NCBI GenBank assembly: GCA_964036045.1
Contig: OZ038392.1
Span: 39,495,806 to 39,559,805 of the forward strand
Source of the DNA: Eutreptiella sp. 'Long Island Sound 2002'
Lineage: Eukaryota; Euglenozoa; Euglenophyceae; Eutreptiales; Eutreptiaceae
Reading direction: 5' to 3'
DNA: 64,000 nt
In this document: piece by piece, positions 34,446 through 45,345 of the stretch
Layout: each line of letters opens with the position of its first letter
Numbering within the stretch: position 1 is the stretch's first letter
Position numbers and translations under genes: made by a program
The notes under the pieces: model-generated
The model's input: the letters and a program-made list of their open reading frames with translations, nothing else
Databases searched by the model: none
Told to the model about the DNA's origin: nothing

Positions 34446-36273
34446 GTAACCTGTGAATATGACTCCACTGCCCAGTTTATGCCTCATTTATGCCTTAAAT
34501 GAGAGGTGTGTAGGGGGAGGTACGGGGTGGGGCACACGGGGGATACGGGGAGAATACGGGGGGGGCACGGGGGGGGGCAACTCCGTGGGTCCTGGGACGC
34601 CAACTACCCCTGCCCCCCCCCCCCCCCCCTAGGGGCCTTCGGCCAACAGTTAGTTGCCAAAGGTGTCGCCCTCAGGCGTCCATGGGCGCCCGATGCTACA
34701 TGAACACCAAAGGTGCCCTAAGGAAAATTTTGTCCAATTTGCACCCCAACACTATCCTTAAACCCAACCTTGACTCTAACACCCACCCCCAACCCCCAAC
34801 CCTCAGCCTACTCCTATCCCTACACCTAACCCGAACCCTAACCCTAGCCCTAACCCTAGCCCTGGCGCTCACCCTAGGCTAGGGTCAGAGTGAGTGTTGG
34901 GGTCCAAAATGGAGAGCAATGATGTCGCAAAAGCAGCCATGAACGAAATTCGGGGGATCTTGTTCAGCCCAATCAACATGGCTGGCATGGCCAAACCAAC
35001 TGGCTGCAAAGGTTAGGGTTAGGCATATGGTGATGGTATGGTTAGAGGGAGGGCAAGGGGAGGTATGGGGAGCCTGTTGCCCCCCCCCCCCCAACACCCC
35101 AAATCGCCCCACCTGGACCCCCCCCCCCACCACCACCACCCCGAATTGCCCCACTTGGACCCCCCCCCCCACCGACCCTCCCGGAGCCCCCCCCCCCCCG
35201 CCCCTCTTGTACCCCCCCCATTCGCCCTCCCTGAACCCCCCTCGGATGCCCCCCCCCCCCCCCCCCCCCCCCCCAAGGGGCCTCCGGCCAACAGTTAGTG
35301 GGGGGGTAGTTGGCGTCCAGAACCGAGGGGTCGCCCCCCCCGTGGGGGGGGGAGGTAGGGCGGGGTAGGGGCCAACCGCGCACGGGACATTCCACGTCGT
35401 ATGGAGATGTGGAATCCTCGTAAGGGGGGGCAGGTGGGTGGGGCAGGAGTGGGTGCGCGAAAGGGGCACCCAGGAGCGCCAACAGACAGGGGGAGGAGCA
35501 ACACAGACACACAGAACGTGGCAGCCACACCAGGAGGGACAGGGGCGAGCACAGCAGACAAGGAGAAGGGGCACAGCAAGGCAGGAGAGGCAACCAGAAC
35601 AGCGGGGACAGGGAACCAGAATGGAGCGGATGGGAGAGCGGGCGCATGGGAGGCAGCGACAATAAAGGGGATGGCCTGGCCAGCCAGCCCCGTCGCTACC
35701 GGGTGCCAGGGCAACCCCTGCTCAACCGGCATCAGGTGGGGGGTGTCTCCCGCAGCCCAGATGGGCTGTTTGTGCAACAGGAGCGGGAGCCCATCAGGGG
35801 CAGACCAGCCGTGAGGGGGAAAAGGACATATGGTGGACGGCTGGGACAATGCGTGGAGGAACAGGGCACCTGGGCCTCACGCACACAGAACCACAGCGAG
35901 GCAGGCTATGGACGGCCTGTGGACAGAGGCGCGTGGACAGCAAAAACAGTCAAACGACCCCGGCAACAACCAGCACATCCTCAATATGCCAACTATTGGG
36001 CGCCGCTGACGCGCAAACGGCACATCATGCCACATTCAGCACAGCGTCAACACACCAAATACTGGGCTCCGCGAACGCGGAAACAACACCAGCAAGAGCA
36101 CCGGCCGCAGCAACCGACAGAAAGCAGCAACCCGATGCAACATGCGAAGGGAAGAACGGGTGACTGTGCAGGGCCCCGTAAAGGAGCAACAACCAGACGG
36201 AATGTCACACATGGGGGTGGGGGCTGACTGCGTGCCGACTATCACCTTGGACAGCCCTGCGTTCCTGCCTCAG
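34446..36273. other. Intron with G/C tracts and a Gln/Gly-rich open stretch
   Basis: 34500-35340 is G- and C-run rich and carries two related blocks (CTTCGGCCAACAGTTAG at 34637 and CTCCGGCCAACAGTTAG at 35282, each paired with a GACGCCAACTACC or inverted copy). It also holds telomere-like repeats at 34780-34880. 35401-36227 has three overlapping open frames. One contains a tandem YWAPLTRKRH / YWAPRTRKQH repeat. No domain recognised; possibly a decayed gag-like insert. Confidence 0.45.
34795..34882. repeat. Interstitial telomere-like CCCTAA repeats
   Basis: Degenerate tandem CCCTAA/CCCTAG units (for example AACCCTAACCCTAGCCCTAA). Intrachromosomal, flanked by unique sequence on both sides. Confidence 0.75.
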
Positions 36274-36402
36274 CCGCTCTGGGGGTTTGAAACCGAGGTC
36301 GGCCGAGCGTCATGTGCCATGATAGTCGAGGCACGTGACCTCCGTCGGTTCGGACAGGCCCTCTGCGTGCAAACTGCATCTGGCCCATCCGGCAGCTCAG
36401 AG
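36274..36402 (+). CDS. Exon before the hydrolase domain
   Basis: Acceptor CGTTCCTGCCTCAG, phase 0. PLWGFETEVGRASCAMIVEA then RRFGQALCVQTASGPSGSSE. Donor TCAGAG|gtgctg, phase 0. The following 57-bp intron (36403-36459) ends CGCCTGTGTAG. The AMIVEARDL..FGQAL segment could be the first strand of copy C, or a linker into the hydrolase. The frame is open without the donor until TAG at 36457. Confidence 0.55.
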
Positions 36403-36459
36403 GTGCTGGTCCCGGATGTCCCACACGTTCTGCAATACTGGTTGTCTTCGCCTGTGTAG

Positions 36460-36588
36460 GAGGCTGTTGAGCGCGCACTCAGCCAGGCACGGGGTGACAA
36501 GGAGACGTCATCACTGCACGTAACCATTGCCGTGACGGGGTTCATTCTCAATGACGACCTCAGCCTGACGCCCAATGAGTTGCAGGAG
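36460..36588 (+). CDS. TMCO4: Exon: start of TMCO4/DUF726 hydrolase domain
   Basis: Phase 0. EAVERALSQARGDKETSS leads into LHVTIAVTGFILNDDLSL. L-H-[VI]-T-I-A-V-T-G is the opening strand of the DUF726 alpha/beta-hydrolase region and normally follows the EF.F.PL strand seen in exon 6. Ends at GCAGGAG|gtgtgt, phase 0. The unspliced frame continues to a TAA at 36730. Confidence 0.85.
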
Positions 36589-36931
36589 GTGTGTGCCCAA
36601 CATCCGCCCCAAAGTGCCAACACGTTCGGGTTTGTCATGGATGAGATGCATAAGAACCGGAAGAAATGTCATTTTGGGGCCTGTGACCAAGCCACTGGGC
36701 TGCGTGTGGACAACAGGCGGGTTTTGTGGTAAAACAAAGCGGTCCTCGTCGGTATGGTCGCCAATACGTTGGGTTTCTTCACCGATACCCGGTGGGTTGG
36801 CTCCCCTCTGTCCTCCCTGGGGGTCCCTGGGGTTGGGGGGGGGGATTGCCATAAAGGCTGAGTCAGTTTGTTTGGCGGGGTGGGGGTTCAGCTGCGCAGT
36901 TGCTGGGGTACGCATTCTCTTTCGGTGGCAG

Positions 36932-37130
36932 GCGTTCTGGAAGGTCTGCCTGCGTGAAGCGCCGTGTCAGACGTGGTACGCGGACTCCTACTGTCTTGTT
37001 TGGGAGACGGACAAGCAGCTGAGGCTCGGGCAGTGGCTTGAGGAGGAGATCAGCATCACGGAGCTTGCCGTCCGGGCTGGCGTGTCCCACGGCGCCAAGC
37101 ACACCACCACCACCGCGTTGGCCACCATTG
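36932..37130 (+). CDS. TMCO4: Exon: TMCO4 hydrolase, W..Y.LVWE region
   Basis: After TTTCGGTGGCAG, phase 0. AFWKVCLREAPCQTWYADSY then CLVWETDKQLRLGQWLEEEI matches the family's 'Y.L.WE...L..LG..L' signature. HGAKHTTTTALATIG corresponds to the 'A.K.T....' helix. Two donors 9 bp apart (37131 and 37140) both leave phase 1. I list the first; the second adds Thr-Ala-Gly. Confidence 0.88.
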
Positions 37131-39479
37131 GTACTGCAGGTGCCCCCCCTCCCCCCGTTCGCGCACGTGGCCGGGGTCGGAGGGTCTACTGCAGCCCTGT
37201 TTCGGTCCGCCCCTTTGGCGCTTTGGCAGGACCGTTTTCTTTTTCGGATGAGCGCTTCGTCCTTTTTCTACTTTTAAAGCCAAAGGGTTAACCTCGACTG
37301 GCAATGAGGCGGCCGAATGGTGGCTGTCAGGACTGTGCACGCTGTGCCTTCAAGTATCCTATACTGGACGGCCACAGGGTTTCCCCTGTTAAACACTCCT
37401 GCCTCGTCCTGACTGCACGTGATGGAGTGGCCTCGTTGTGATGTGCATCCCCAGAACATGGCATGCACTTCATACCCATGGCCCCTGGTTTCTTCTCCTC
37501 CCGGCCATCTAGAGGCAACTTCCGCTGCAGGCCTGTAGTTATTCACGGACCCGCCCCCCCCTTTGGAGCTGCGGTGCGTGTGATGATCTCTCGAAAGCCT
37601 GATCAATCTCAAGACCTGCAAAGCAGGTCCGGTAGTGGCTCGGCCCCAACCTCCTCCGTCATGTCTCGGACTGTGCACCGGACTGCCCTGTGTCTGACAC
37701 CTGGGCACTCAACAGGGTTCGCAGCTTTGGCTTGCGCAGTGACCGCCGGCGGATGGCCACTGACCGCCTTTGAATGAAGGCGGGCGGATTGGGTGGATGC
37801 GGGGCTGGAAATGGCTACCAGATAAGTGGCCATGCTGAGACATTGGCTGCAGCTCCCAGATTGATGCCGGCAGTTGTGCAGTTATGGTCTTTCGTCCTGC
37901 CTTCAGAAGCACAATCTTCCTCGAGGGGGCCTTGGAGGCAGGGCTGACCTGACCAAGGATTGTTCAACAGGCGTGTTCAAGCGATGTTGGTACTGGGAAG
38001 TGGGTGCCATACCCAATGCGCTGGATCACCGCTGCCATAGTGGATTGCTGATGCTTACATAGCCCACCTTAAAGTGGCCGGGCTTTTGGTGCCCCTGAGC
38101 TTGCACCATTGTGGTGTGGTACTTGTACTTGTATTGGCACTTGTTACTACGCATGTGCCACTGCAAGAGGGAGAGGGGGGGGGGGGCATGGATGGTGCGA
38201 ATCCAATGCCCATACACCAAGGGTAATGCAGCCACGTGTGCCGCTTTGGTTTGGGGGCGCTGATGCGGCAAGCGTTATCAGTACCTTGGGATGCCAAGGA
38301 TGCACAGTGTTTTGTTGTTGTTTTTGTGCTCTTGAGAGGTCATGGTTTTCATGGGTGTACAATACGGATTCCAGCGACAAATGTGTACCCATTGGGCATG
38401 CAGCACATAGTTGTCCCCATTGCAAGGGGTTGGGGCACAGGTGGTGACAGCGCAGGGGGGAGGGTGGGCCATAAGTCATGCGAGCACAAGAGAGAGGTTG
38501 GGACACACGTAGTGTGGGTTCAAGGGGGGAGGGCTGGGCGGGCACAAGCAGGATGGCCCAGCCGCTCAATGTCGCCTTGTGAGATCTGGAGGACACACAG
38601 ATGAGCTGCAGCTCGCGCAGCACTGCATGATTATAGTTGGAAGTATGGACGGTGACAGAAACATGCATCTTTCGGGTCATGGATTTTTCAGGGAAATTCC
38701 GCTGCCTAAAAGGGCATTTTCCCGTGTTACTCCCACGGGAAAATGCATTTCCGTTTTTCCAAAATTGGGGGTCTGGCATTTTCCAAACCACAAACCACAA
38801 TCCGCCACACCCGCACTGCAATGATCTACACCACACCAGTCATGCTGACAATGCCAAGCGTCCAGGGGTAGAGGTGTCGAGTTGTGCTGAGGGGGCTTGG
38901 GAGGTCAGTGAGAAGTTGCCTGCCAGGAGGCTGCCGAGACGGCACCAAGAGGCTGACGAAAGGGCCATGACAGGCTGCTTCTTCGGAGTGTACTTGCAGG
39001 GGTTGGTTGCCTCGTGCTTTGGGTTCTTCGGAAGCTCTGGAAATAGTGTGCCGCGGAATTTGCTTGCGTTCACAATGCCTTCTGCCCTTCCAACGGGAGT
39101 CACCTGGTTCATCTGTCATAGCATATGGCGCCCAACCAGCTGGAGCCAAGAGCGAACTCCATTGGGGTCGCCTGGAGATCGCCCAGGTCCCCCAGAGCAG
39201 CTGTGCACCAGGCCTCTGCAGCGCAGCCTACTCATGCAGTCGTGGACCGTACACATGTGGCCGTGCACCCTGTCACCGCCGCTGTGCCCCCTACCACTGC
39301 ACCTGTCCACGCTACACATGTAGCTACACACCTCCTTAAACATGCAGCTCTGCAGCTGTGCCCCCTACCACTGCACCCAAGGGTTTACGTTACCCTCTAC
39401 CTCTACCTCTACCTTCAGCCCTACCCACGTACGTCCGTGTGTGCCTGGACCCACACCCACGCCTCTCCGCCTTCCATAG
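37131..39479. other. Intron with hairpin element
   Basis: 2.35 kb. No gene I can support. An open frame at 38637-39323 and its minus-strand shadow have no recognisable domain. Contains the 13-bp hairpin at 38714. Ends CTCCGCCTTCCATAG. Confidence 0.55.
38714..38746. repeat. Perfect 13-bp stem hairpin
   Basis: GCATTTTCCCGTG and CACGGGAAAATGC with a 7-nt loop. Neighbouring TTTTCAGGGAAATTCCG and TGCATTTCCGTTTTTCC extend a larger imperfect fold. Possibly the core of a MITE. Confidence 0.85.
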
Positions 39480-39650
39480 GGAGCGCAGCAGCCGTCGGGG
39501 GGTATTTCACAGTGGCGGGCGTTTTGATGGCGCCGGTATGGGCGATCAAGCTCACGTCCAAGGCAATTGCTAGTGAATTTTCGCTGTGCTACGATCGCGC
39601 CTGCAAAGCTGGCAAAGTCCTGGCCGACGCCCTCGGGCAGAACGCCCATG
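39480..39650 (+). CDS. TMCO4: Exon: TMCO4 hydrolase, helical insert
   Basis: Phase 1. SAAAVGGYFTVAGVLMAPVW then AIASEFSLCYDRACKAGKVL and ADALGQNAH. It corresponds to the family's 'P..L......IDNPW..C..R....GK.LA..L' segment between the WE motif and the nucleophile elbow. The Asn-Pro-Trp is not preserved (SEFSLC here). Ends at CCATG|gtatgc, phase 1. Confidence 0.88.
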
Positions 39651-40673
39651 GTATGCACAGCCTCAGGCGTAGGGGACAGCACGTGCCAAATCATTGCCCC
39701 TGCCTCATCCCTAATCACAGGTTCTCGGTGGCTCTCTGATGACGCTGCATTCTCGAAAAATGGTGATGAAATTTGCAGATATGTAACGAAGCAAAAACGG
39801 ATTTGTTCCAAAGTTGAGCAGAAACGTGCTAAAAGTGTAACGAGAGTGTAACGCAAGTGGCACTAGTGTAATGGAAGTGTGTCAAAGCGTACCAGAGTGT
39901 AATGGAATTGTCAGTGTATCTTGTGTAATTGGGGTGTAACACTGTGTGGCCGCAGTGTAACCCGATGAAATGTGTGCCCAATCAGTATTCGAACCAGTTG
40001 CAGGCATCACTGCATGCGTTCTCCTCAAATATCCTCAGCTCAAGCCAAGAGTCATGTGACCTGACGACGGTACCCAACGGTGGGTGGACGACAGAATTTT
40101 TAACGGACGGCGCTGGGAGGGTAACCGACAGCAGTTGAATCATACCGACGGCAGTCAATTGATTGATACCCGACGGTGACCAATGCTGCAAGTCAACACG
40201 ACGCGGTGCATATGTGGCGTGGAGCGCCGCCCCTCTTCAATCGCCCCCGTACTGCTGGTACTGTGGGCCGGGGAAGGGGGGCCTGCAGTGTGGTGACGTG
40301 CGATCCCCCAAACAATGCGATGTAGGCCACAGTCAGGACGGGATGCAGTTTTAATGTGCTGATCCGCTTGAAGGGACCAAAGCCGTTGGTGACACCGGTG
40401 ACTCGCCCACCCTCCAAGTCATCATCTTTTGAATTCTGCGGGGGCCAGGGGCTTCCTGAACATGACGTGTGTCATGTCACCAGACCCTTGAAAGGGTAAG
40501 CGACGGCAGTCAGAGGGCACCCTGCGGTTGAGTAGTACCGGCCGGTGGATTGTGCACCCTGTGGCATGTGGCATGCAGTGCCGTCCCCTCCGCAGCACCT
40601 CCGTACTGAGTCCCCGCGGTGAGGGACTAATGCGCTCGGCCCGGGTGCATGCTTGCCTGCCGCCGACCTTCAG
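39651..40673. other. Intron
   Basis: 1.02 kb, with GTGTAA-rich simple sequence at 39835-39960 and CGACGG-type repeats at 40070-40190. Ends GCCGCCGACCTTCAG. Confidence 0.7.
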
Positions 40674-40847
40674 GTAAACGCCCCGTCACGCTCATCGCCT
40701 TCGGCCTCGGGGGCACCGTTGTGTTTGAGTGCCTGCTGCAGCTTGCGCATCAGAACAAACTGGATATTGTCGACAGCGCCTTCCTGATGGGGGCCTGCGT
40801 GACCAACGACCGCCTCAAATGGCAGCAGGCCCGAAACGCTGTTGCAG
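40674..40847 (+). CDS. TMCO4: Exon: TMCO4 nucleophile-elbow region, Ser replaced by Gly
   Basis: Phase 1. KRPVTLIAFGLGGTVVFECL, then QLAHQNKLDIVDSAFLMGAC and VTNDRLKWQQARNAVA. RPVTLIGFSLGARV is the usual DUF726 nucleophile elbow (G-x-S-x-G). Here it reads A-F-G-L-G, with GGC where an AGC or other Ser codon is expected. The 'GIIEDV.LLGAPV' strand is represented by DIVDSAFLMGACV. Ends at GTTGCAG|gtccta, phase 1, followed by an 18.6 kb intron. Confidence 0.92.
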
Positions 40848-40917
40848 GTCCTACTTGTCTGTCGCGGCTGCTGTCGCGGCTGCTACCTCATGTTCCCCGG
40901 TTGGTCGTGCGCTGGGG

Positions 40918-41487
40918 TGGTCGGATTTTCACTTTAGCTGGGGCGGGGGGTCTGAGAAAAGGGCTCAATTGACACGGACCATTTTTTCCATTGGCGCCAG
41001 GCAAAAAAGGGTGATGCATGCACGTCGACCATATGTTGCAGGAATGATACAACGTATGGTTCTCACCAGGGTATGTGCATTGAGCAGCAGGTATGCAGAC
41101 TCTTGTTACCTAGTTAGCCTTAGGGTCAGGGTAAGGGTTAGCGTTCGTGTAGGTTTTGAACTAGCCCGACCCTGACCCCAAGTACATGTCCCGTTCCCCT
41201 TCCAACCCCCCCTGTCGCCCCTGGTATGCGGTTACCCCTGTTACCAGGTTTGCCTTGGGGTTGGGTTCCGGTTCGGGTCGAAATTAGGGTGAGGGATTGA
41301 CCTGGCAATACCCTCACCCTCAGTGAGTGTCCCCATCTTTTCCAATTCCCTGCCCCCCACCTCCAGTTGAGATGTTCCTGGGTTGGTTTTGGTGAGACCT
41401 GTCAATTGAGTCCTTTTTTTGGGGGGGGTCCAGCCACCCCTCCCTTGACCCCCCTTGACCCCCCCCTCCCCAAAGTGAAAGTCCGCC
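40918..41487. mobile_element. Short element with inverted ends
   Basis: 40918-40978 and the reverse complement of 41396-41487 share GATTTTCACTTT/GACTTTCACTTT, a G-run, AAAAGG and CTCAATTGACA in the same order. No ORF between them. Possibly a MITE; a related GGGGTCAATTGTCCCC occurs at 32292. Confidence 0.5.
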
Positions 41488-41570
41488 CACGCCTGCTTGT
41501 TTTGGTCGTGACATCTCATTCTTTGGTGTTGTTTGGTGAGTTGCTGTTACCTTTTGTTAGTGGTGTTGTG

Positions 41571-41842
41571 TTGTTGTGTTGTGTTGTGTTGTGTTGTGTT
41601 GTGTTGTGTTGTGTTGTGTTGTGTTGTGTTGTGTTGTGTTGTGTTGTGTTGTGTTGTGTTGTGTTGTGTTGTGTTGTGTTGTGTTGTGTTGTGTTGTGTT
41701 GTGTTGTGTTGTGTTGTGTTGTGTTGTGTTGTGTCGTGTCATGTTGTGTCGTGTCATGTCGTGTCGTGTAATGTCGTGTCGTGTTGTGTCGTGGGGTGCT
41801 GTTTGGTGTTGTGCTGTGTTGTGTTGTGTTGTGTTGTGTTGT
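41571..41842 (+). repeat. (GTGTT)n microsatellite with GTGTC variants
   Basis: About 32 perfect GTGTT units, then GTGTC/ATGTC variants, then GTGGGGTGCTGTTTGGTG and more GTGTT. The block and its 3' flank (GCCGAAGGCGCTGTTACC) are repeated at 56824-57230. Confidence 0.95.
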
Positions 41843-42134
41843 GCCGAAGGCGCTGTTACCAAAAGGCAAAGGCCGGGATGTCTACCCACGGGTACAGGTA
41901 AACGGGCTGGGCTGTGTGTGTTGTGTGCGCGCTGTGTGTATGTGTGTTGTGGCATAGCCGGACCAGTGCACTCTCGCACTTGGCCGACACTGCCTTGCCG
42001 ACGCCTGCGCGCAGTCACACAGGGTCTCATTTGCCCACTGCACCCTGCGTGCCGCGCTGCACCACCAGTGCCTGCTGTGTGGTGCCGCACTGCTTGGTGC
42101 TCTGCACCACACTGCACTGTGTGTGCCCTGCTGC

Positions 42135-43792
42135 ACTGTTGTTGTGGGCAGGGGGCAGTGGGCAGTGGAACTCCTGCAACGCACTGCCGCACTGCCTGGG
42201 GGCAGTGGGCAGTGGACCTCCTGCAATGCACTGCCCCACTGCCTGGGGGCAGTGGGCAGTGGACCTCCTGCAATCCACTGCCTCACTGCCTGGGGCAGTG
42301 GGCAGTGCAACTCCTGCAATGCGCTGCCTCACTGCCCGGGGGCAGTGGGCAGTGCAACTCCTGCAATACACTGCCCCACTGCCTTGGGGCAGTGGGCAGT
42401 GGACCTCCTGCAATACACCGCCCCACTGCCTGGGGGCAGTGGGCAGTGGACCTCCTGCAATACACTGCCGCACTGCCTGGGGGCAGTGGGCAGTGGACCT
42501 CCTTCTATGCACTGCTCCACTGCCTGGGGGCAGTGGGCAGCGGACCTCCTGCAACACACTGCCTCACTGCATGGGGGCAGTGGGCAGTGGACCTCCTTCA
42601 ATGCACTGCCCCACTGCCCGGGGGCAGTGGGCAGTGGACCTCCGGCAATACACTGCCTCACTGCCTGGGGGCAGTGGGTAGTGCAACTTCTGCAATGCAC
42701 TGCCTCACTGCCCTGGGGCAGTTGGCAGTGCAACTCCTGCAATGCACTGCCTCACCGCCTGGGGGCAGTGGACAGTGCAACTCCTGCAATGCACTGCCTC
42801 ACTGCCTGGGGGCAGTGGGCAGTGGAACTCCTGCAATGCACTGCCTCACTGCCGGGGGACAGCAGGCAGTGCAACTCCTGCAATGCACTGCCTCACTGCC
42901 TGGGGGCAGTGGGCAGTGCAATTTCTGCAATGCACTGCCTCACTGCCGTGGGGCAGTAGGCAGTGGAACTCCTGCAATGCACTGCCTCACTGCCTGGGAG
43001 CAGTGGGCAGTGCAACTCCTGCAATGCACTGCCTCACTGCCTGGGGGCAGTAGGCAGTGCAACTCCTGCAAAGCACTGCCTCAGTGCCCTGGGGCAGTAG
43101 GCAGTGGAACTCCTGCAATGCACTGCCCCACTGCCTGGGAGCAGTGGGCATTGGAACTCCTACAATGCACCGCCTCACTGCCTGGGGGCAGTGGACAGTG
43201 CAACTCCTGCAATGCACTGCCTCACTGCCTGGGGGCAGTGGGCAGTGCAACTCCCGCAATACACTGCCTCACTGCCTGGGGGCAGTGGACAGTGCAGCTT
43301 CTGCAATGCACTACCCCACCACCTGGGGGCAGTGGGCAGTGGACCTCCGGCAATACACTGCCGCACTGCCTGGGGGCAGTGGGCAGTGCAACTCTTGCAA
43401 TGCACTGCCTCACTGCCTGGGGGTAGTGGGCAGTGCAACTCCTGCAATGCACCGCTGCACTGCCTGGGTGCAGTGGGCAGCGCAACTCCTGCAATGCACT
43501 GCCTCACTGCCTGGGGGCAGTGGAACGCGCAACTCCTGCAATGCACTGCCCCACTGCCTGGGGGCGGTGGGCAGTGGACCTCCTGCAATCCACTGCCTCA
43601 CTGCCTTGGGGCAGTGGGCAGCGCAACTCCTGCAATGCACTGCCCCATTGCCTGGGGGCAGTGGGCAGTGCAACTCCTGCAATGCACTGCCGCACTGTCT
43701 GGGGGCAGTGGGCAGCGCAACTCCTGCAATGCACTGCCTCACTGCCCTGGGCCAGTGGGCACTGCAACTCCTGCAACGCACTGCCTCACTCT
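42135..43792 (+). repeat. 47-bp satellite, block 1
   Basis: Roughly 35 copies (estimated from length) of a 47-bp unit with the parts GGGGGCAGTGGGCAGTG, (C/G)AACTCCTGCAATGCACTGC and CCCACTGCCT. Units differ by a few substitutions, most in fixed alternative forms (GGACCTCC versus CAACTCC; CTCACTG versus CCCACTG). The unit has almost no plus-strand stop, so long false ORFs appear in every frame. Confidence 0.97.
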
Positions 43793-45345
43793 GGTGACCT
43801 GGCACCAGTCTAAAAACCCTCAGGATGGTAGCTGTGGGACGGATTGCCCACACGCACTGCCACGCTCGAAGCCAGTCGTGATACGTCTCGATTTCTCGTG
43901 CGTCTTCCCTGTGTCAGGCCGGGCCCACCCCGCCCGCCAACCGCCCAGGACCCCTCCCTGGGCCAGACATGCAGTCCTGTGGGGGACAGATGCACATACG
44001 TGGCCTCCCCCCGACCGCCGGACGCCAACGTGGCATCTGCCCCGACAGCTCTCCGCCGACATGGCGCGGGCTCAGTGGCAGGGCACTATCGTGGTGCCGC
44101 GAACGTACCCGTGCGCCGTCGTGGCGCGGCCTTCAAGGCAGAGCGCCGTCGTGGCGCGGCCTTCTCGGCAGAGCGCCGCCACGGCGCCGCCCAAACAATC
44201 CAGCGCCAACGTGGCGCCACTTCAGTGGCAGCACACCACCGGGGTGCTGCCAACGTGCACGTGTGCCGCCGTGGCGCAGTGTTCGGGGCACGGCGCCGTC
44301 GTGGCACTGCCCGGACAGCCAGTTCAGTGGCCGAGCGCCATCGTGGTGCCGCCAACGTACACGTGCGCCATCGTGGCGCAATCCTCAGGGCAGAACGTCA
44401 CCGCGGCGCTGCCCAGACAGCCCTGAGCCGACGTGGCGCCAGTTCAGTGACGTGGCACCACCATGGTGCAGTCAACGTACACGTGCGCCGTCGTGGCGCA
44501 ACCTTCAGGGCAGAGCGCCACCGTGGCGCTGCCCAAACGTTCTTCGTGCGCCAGCCTGGCCATGGTGTGTCCTCCAGGCCAATACTCGAGGCACCCTGGC
44601 GGGGTCTGCACTTGGCGCTCCGCCACCCTCCGTGACACCCCGTGCAGAGGTGACGAGTCATCGGCGGTACTCACCGCCTCACGTGCCATCGGCGAACGTC
44701 GCCGTCTCGCTCGGGCACCATCGTGGTGCCACTTTCTCGGTCACGTACCGTCTCGGTGCACGTATCGTAGGGCTCGTCGTTTGGGCTCGGCCTTTGCGGC
44801 AGGGCGTCGTCGGTGACCTCCACAGCGGTGCACCACCGTGGTGCTATGGCTGTGACGCACGTCCCGCACTCACAGAACCCGGGGGTACCCAGGCCACCGG
44901 CGGTGCGCGTGATCGTGTAGCGTGGCCGTACTCGCGACGCCGGCGGTACTCAGCCCGCCGGCAGTGCGCATAGTCGTGCTGGGCCGCGTTCTATTTAGCC
45001 CGGCGACGTTTGCAAGTCGGGGGTGATGCCCCGGGAGACCCACACCTTCCGTGCCCGTTGATCGTGGGACGCTACCTCGGGTGGACCCACGACAGGTCGG
45101 AGCGGTCGGTGGCCGGGACCGGAGAGCAGATCGGACCGTAGCGTTGTCGTACACCGGCGCTTTGACCCAGACGGCCTGCTGGGAGGGGCGTTCTCAGGTG
45201 TGCGACGAGATTCGTCTTACTCTAGCGGAGGTAAGACGGAGGACTCCCTCGGCTGTGCCTGCATGGGGCCCCCGGGGGACGACGCCAAGGCTCACCGTAC
45301 GTGGGACCGCGGCAGGCGCTCCTCCTCCTCCTCCTCCTCCTCCTC
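43793..45345. other. Spacer between satellite blocks with GGCGCCA-type repeats
   Basis: Starts with GTGACCTGGCACCAGT..AACCCTCAGGATGGTAG, shared with 13803. 44040-44560 is a diverged tandem family of ~60-130 bp units rich in CGTCGTGGCGC / GCGCCACGATG palindromic words. 44600-45340 is unique-looking GC-rich sequence ending in (CTC)n. No gene supported. Confidence 0.6.

Noticed and set aside
35401-36227. Gln/Gly/Thr-rich open frames with a YWAP.TRK.H tandem repeat
   Set aside because: Low complexity, three overlapping frames, no motif that identifies a gene; kept only as a note in the intron entry.
38637-39323. 228-codon plus-strand frame and its minus-strand partner
   Set aside because: No similarity to the flanking domain and no phase-compatible splice pair.
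41533-42273. Open frames coding CCVVL or NTTQH repeats at the (GTGTT)n tracts (also 56668-57506, 58503-59394)
   Set aside because: Pure pentanucleotide repeat translation.
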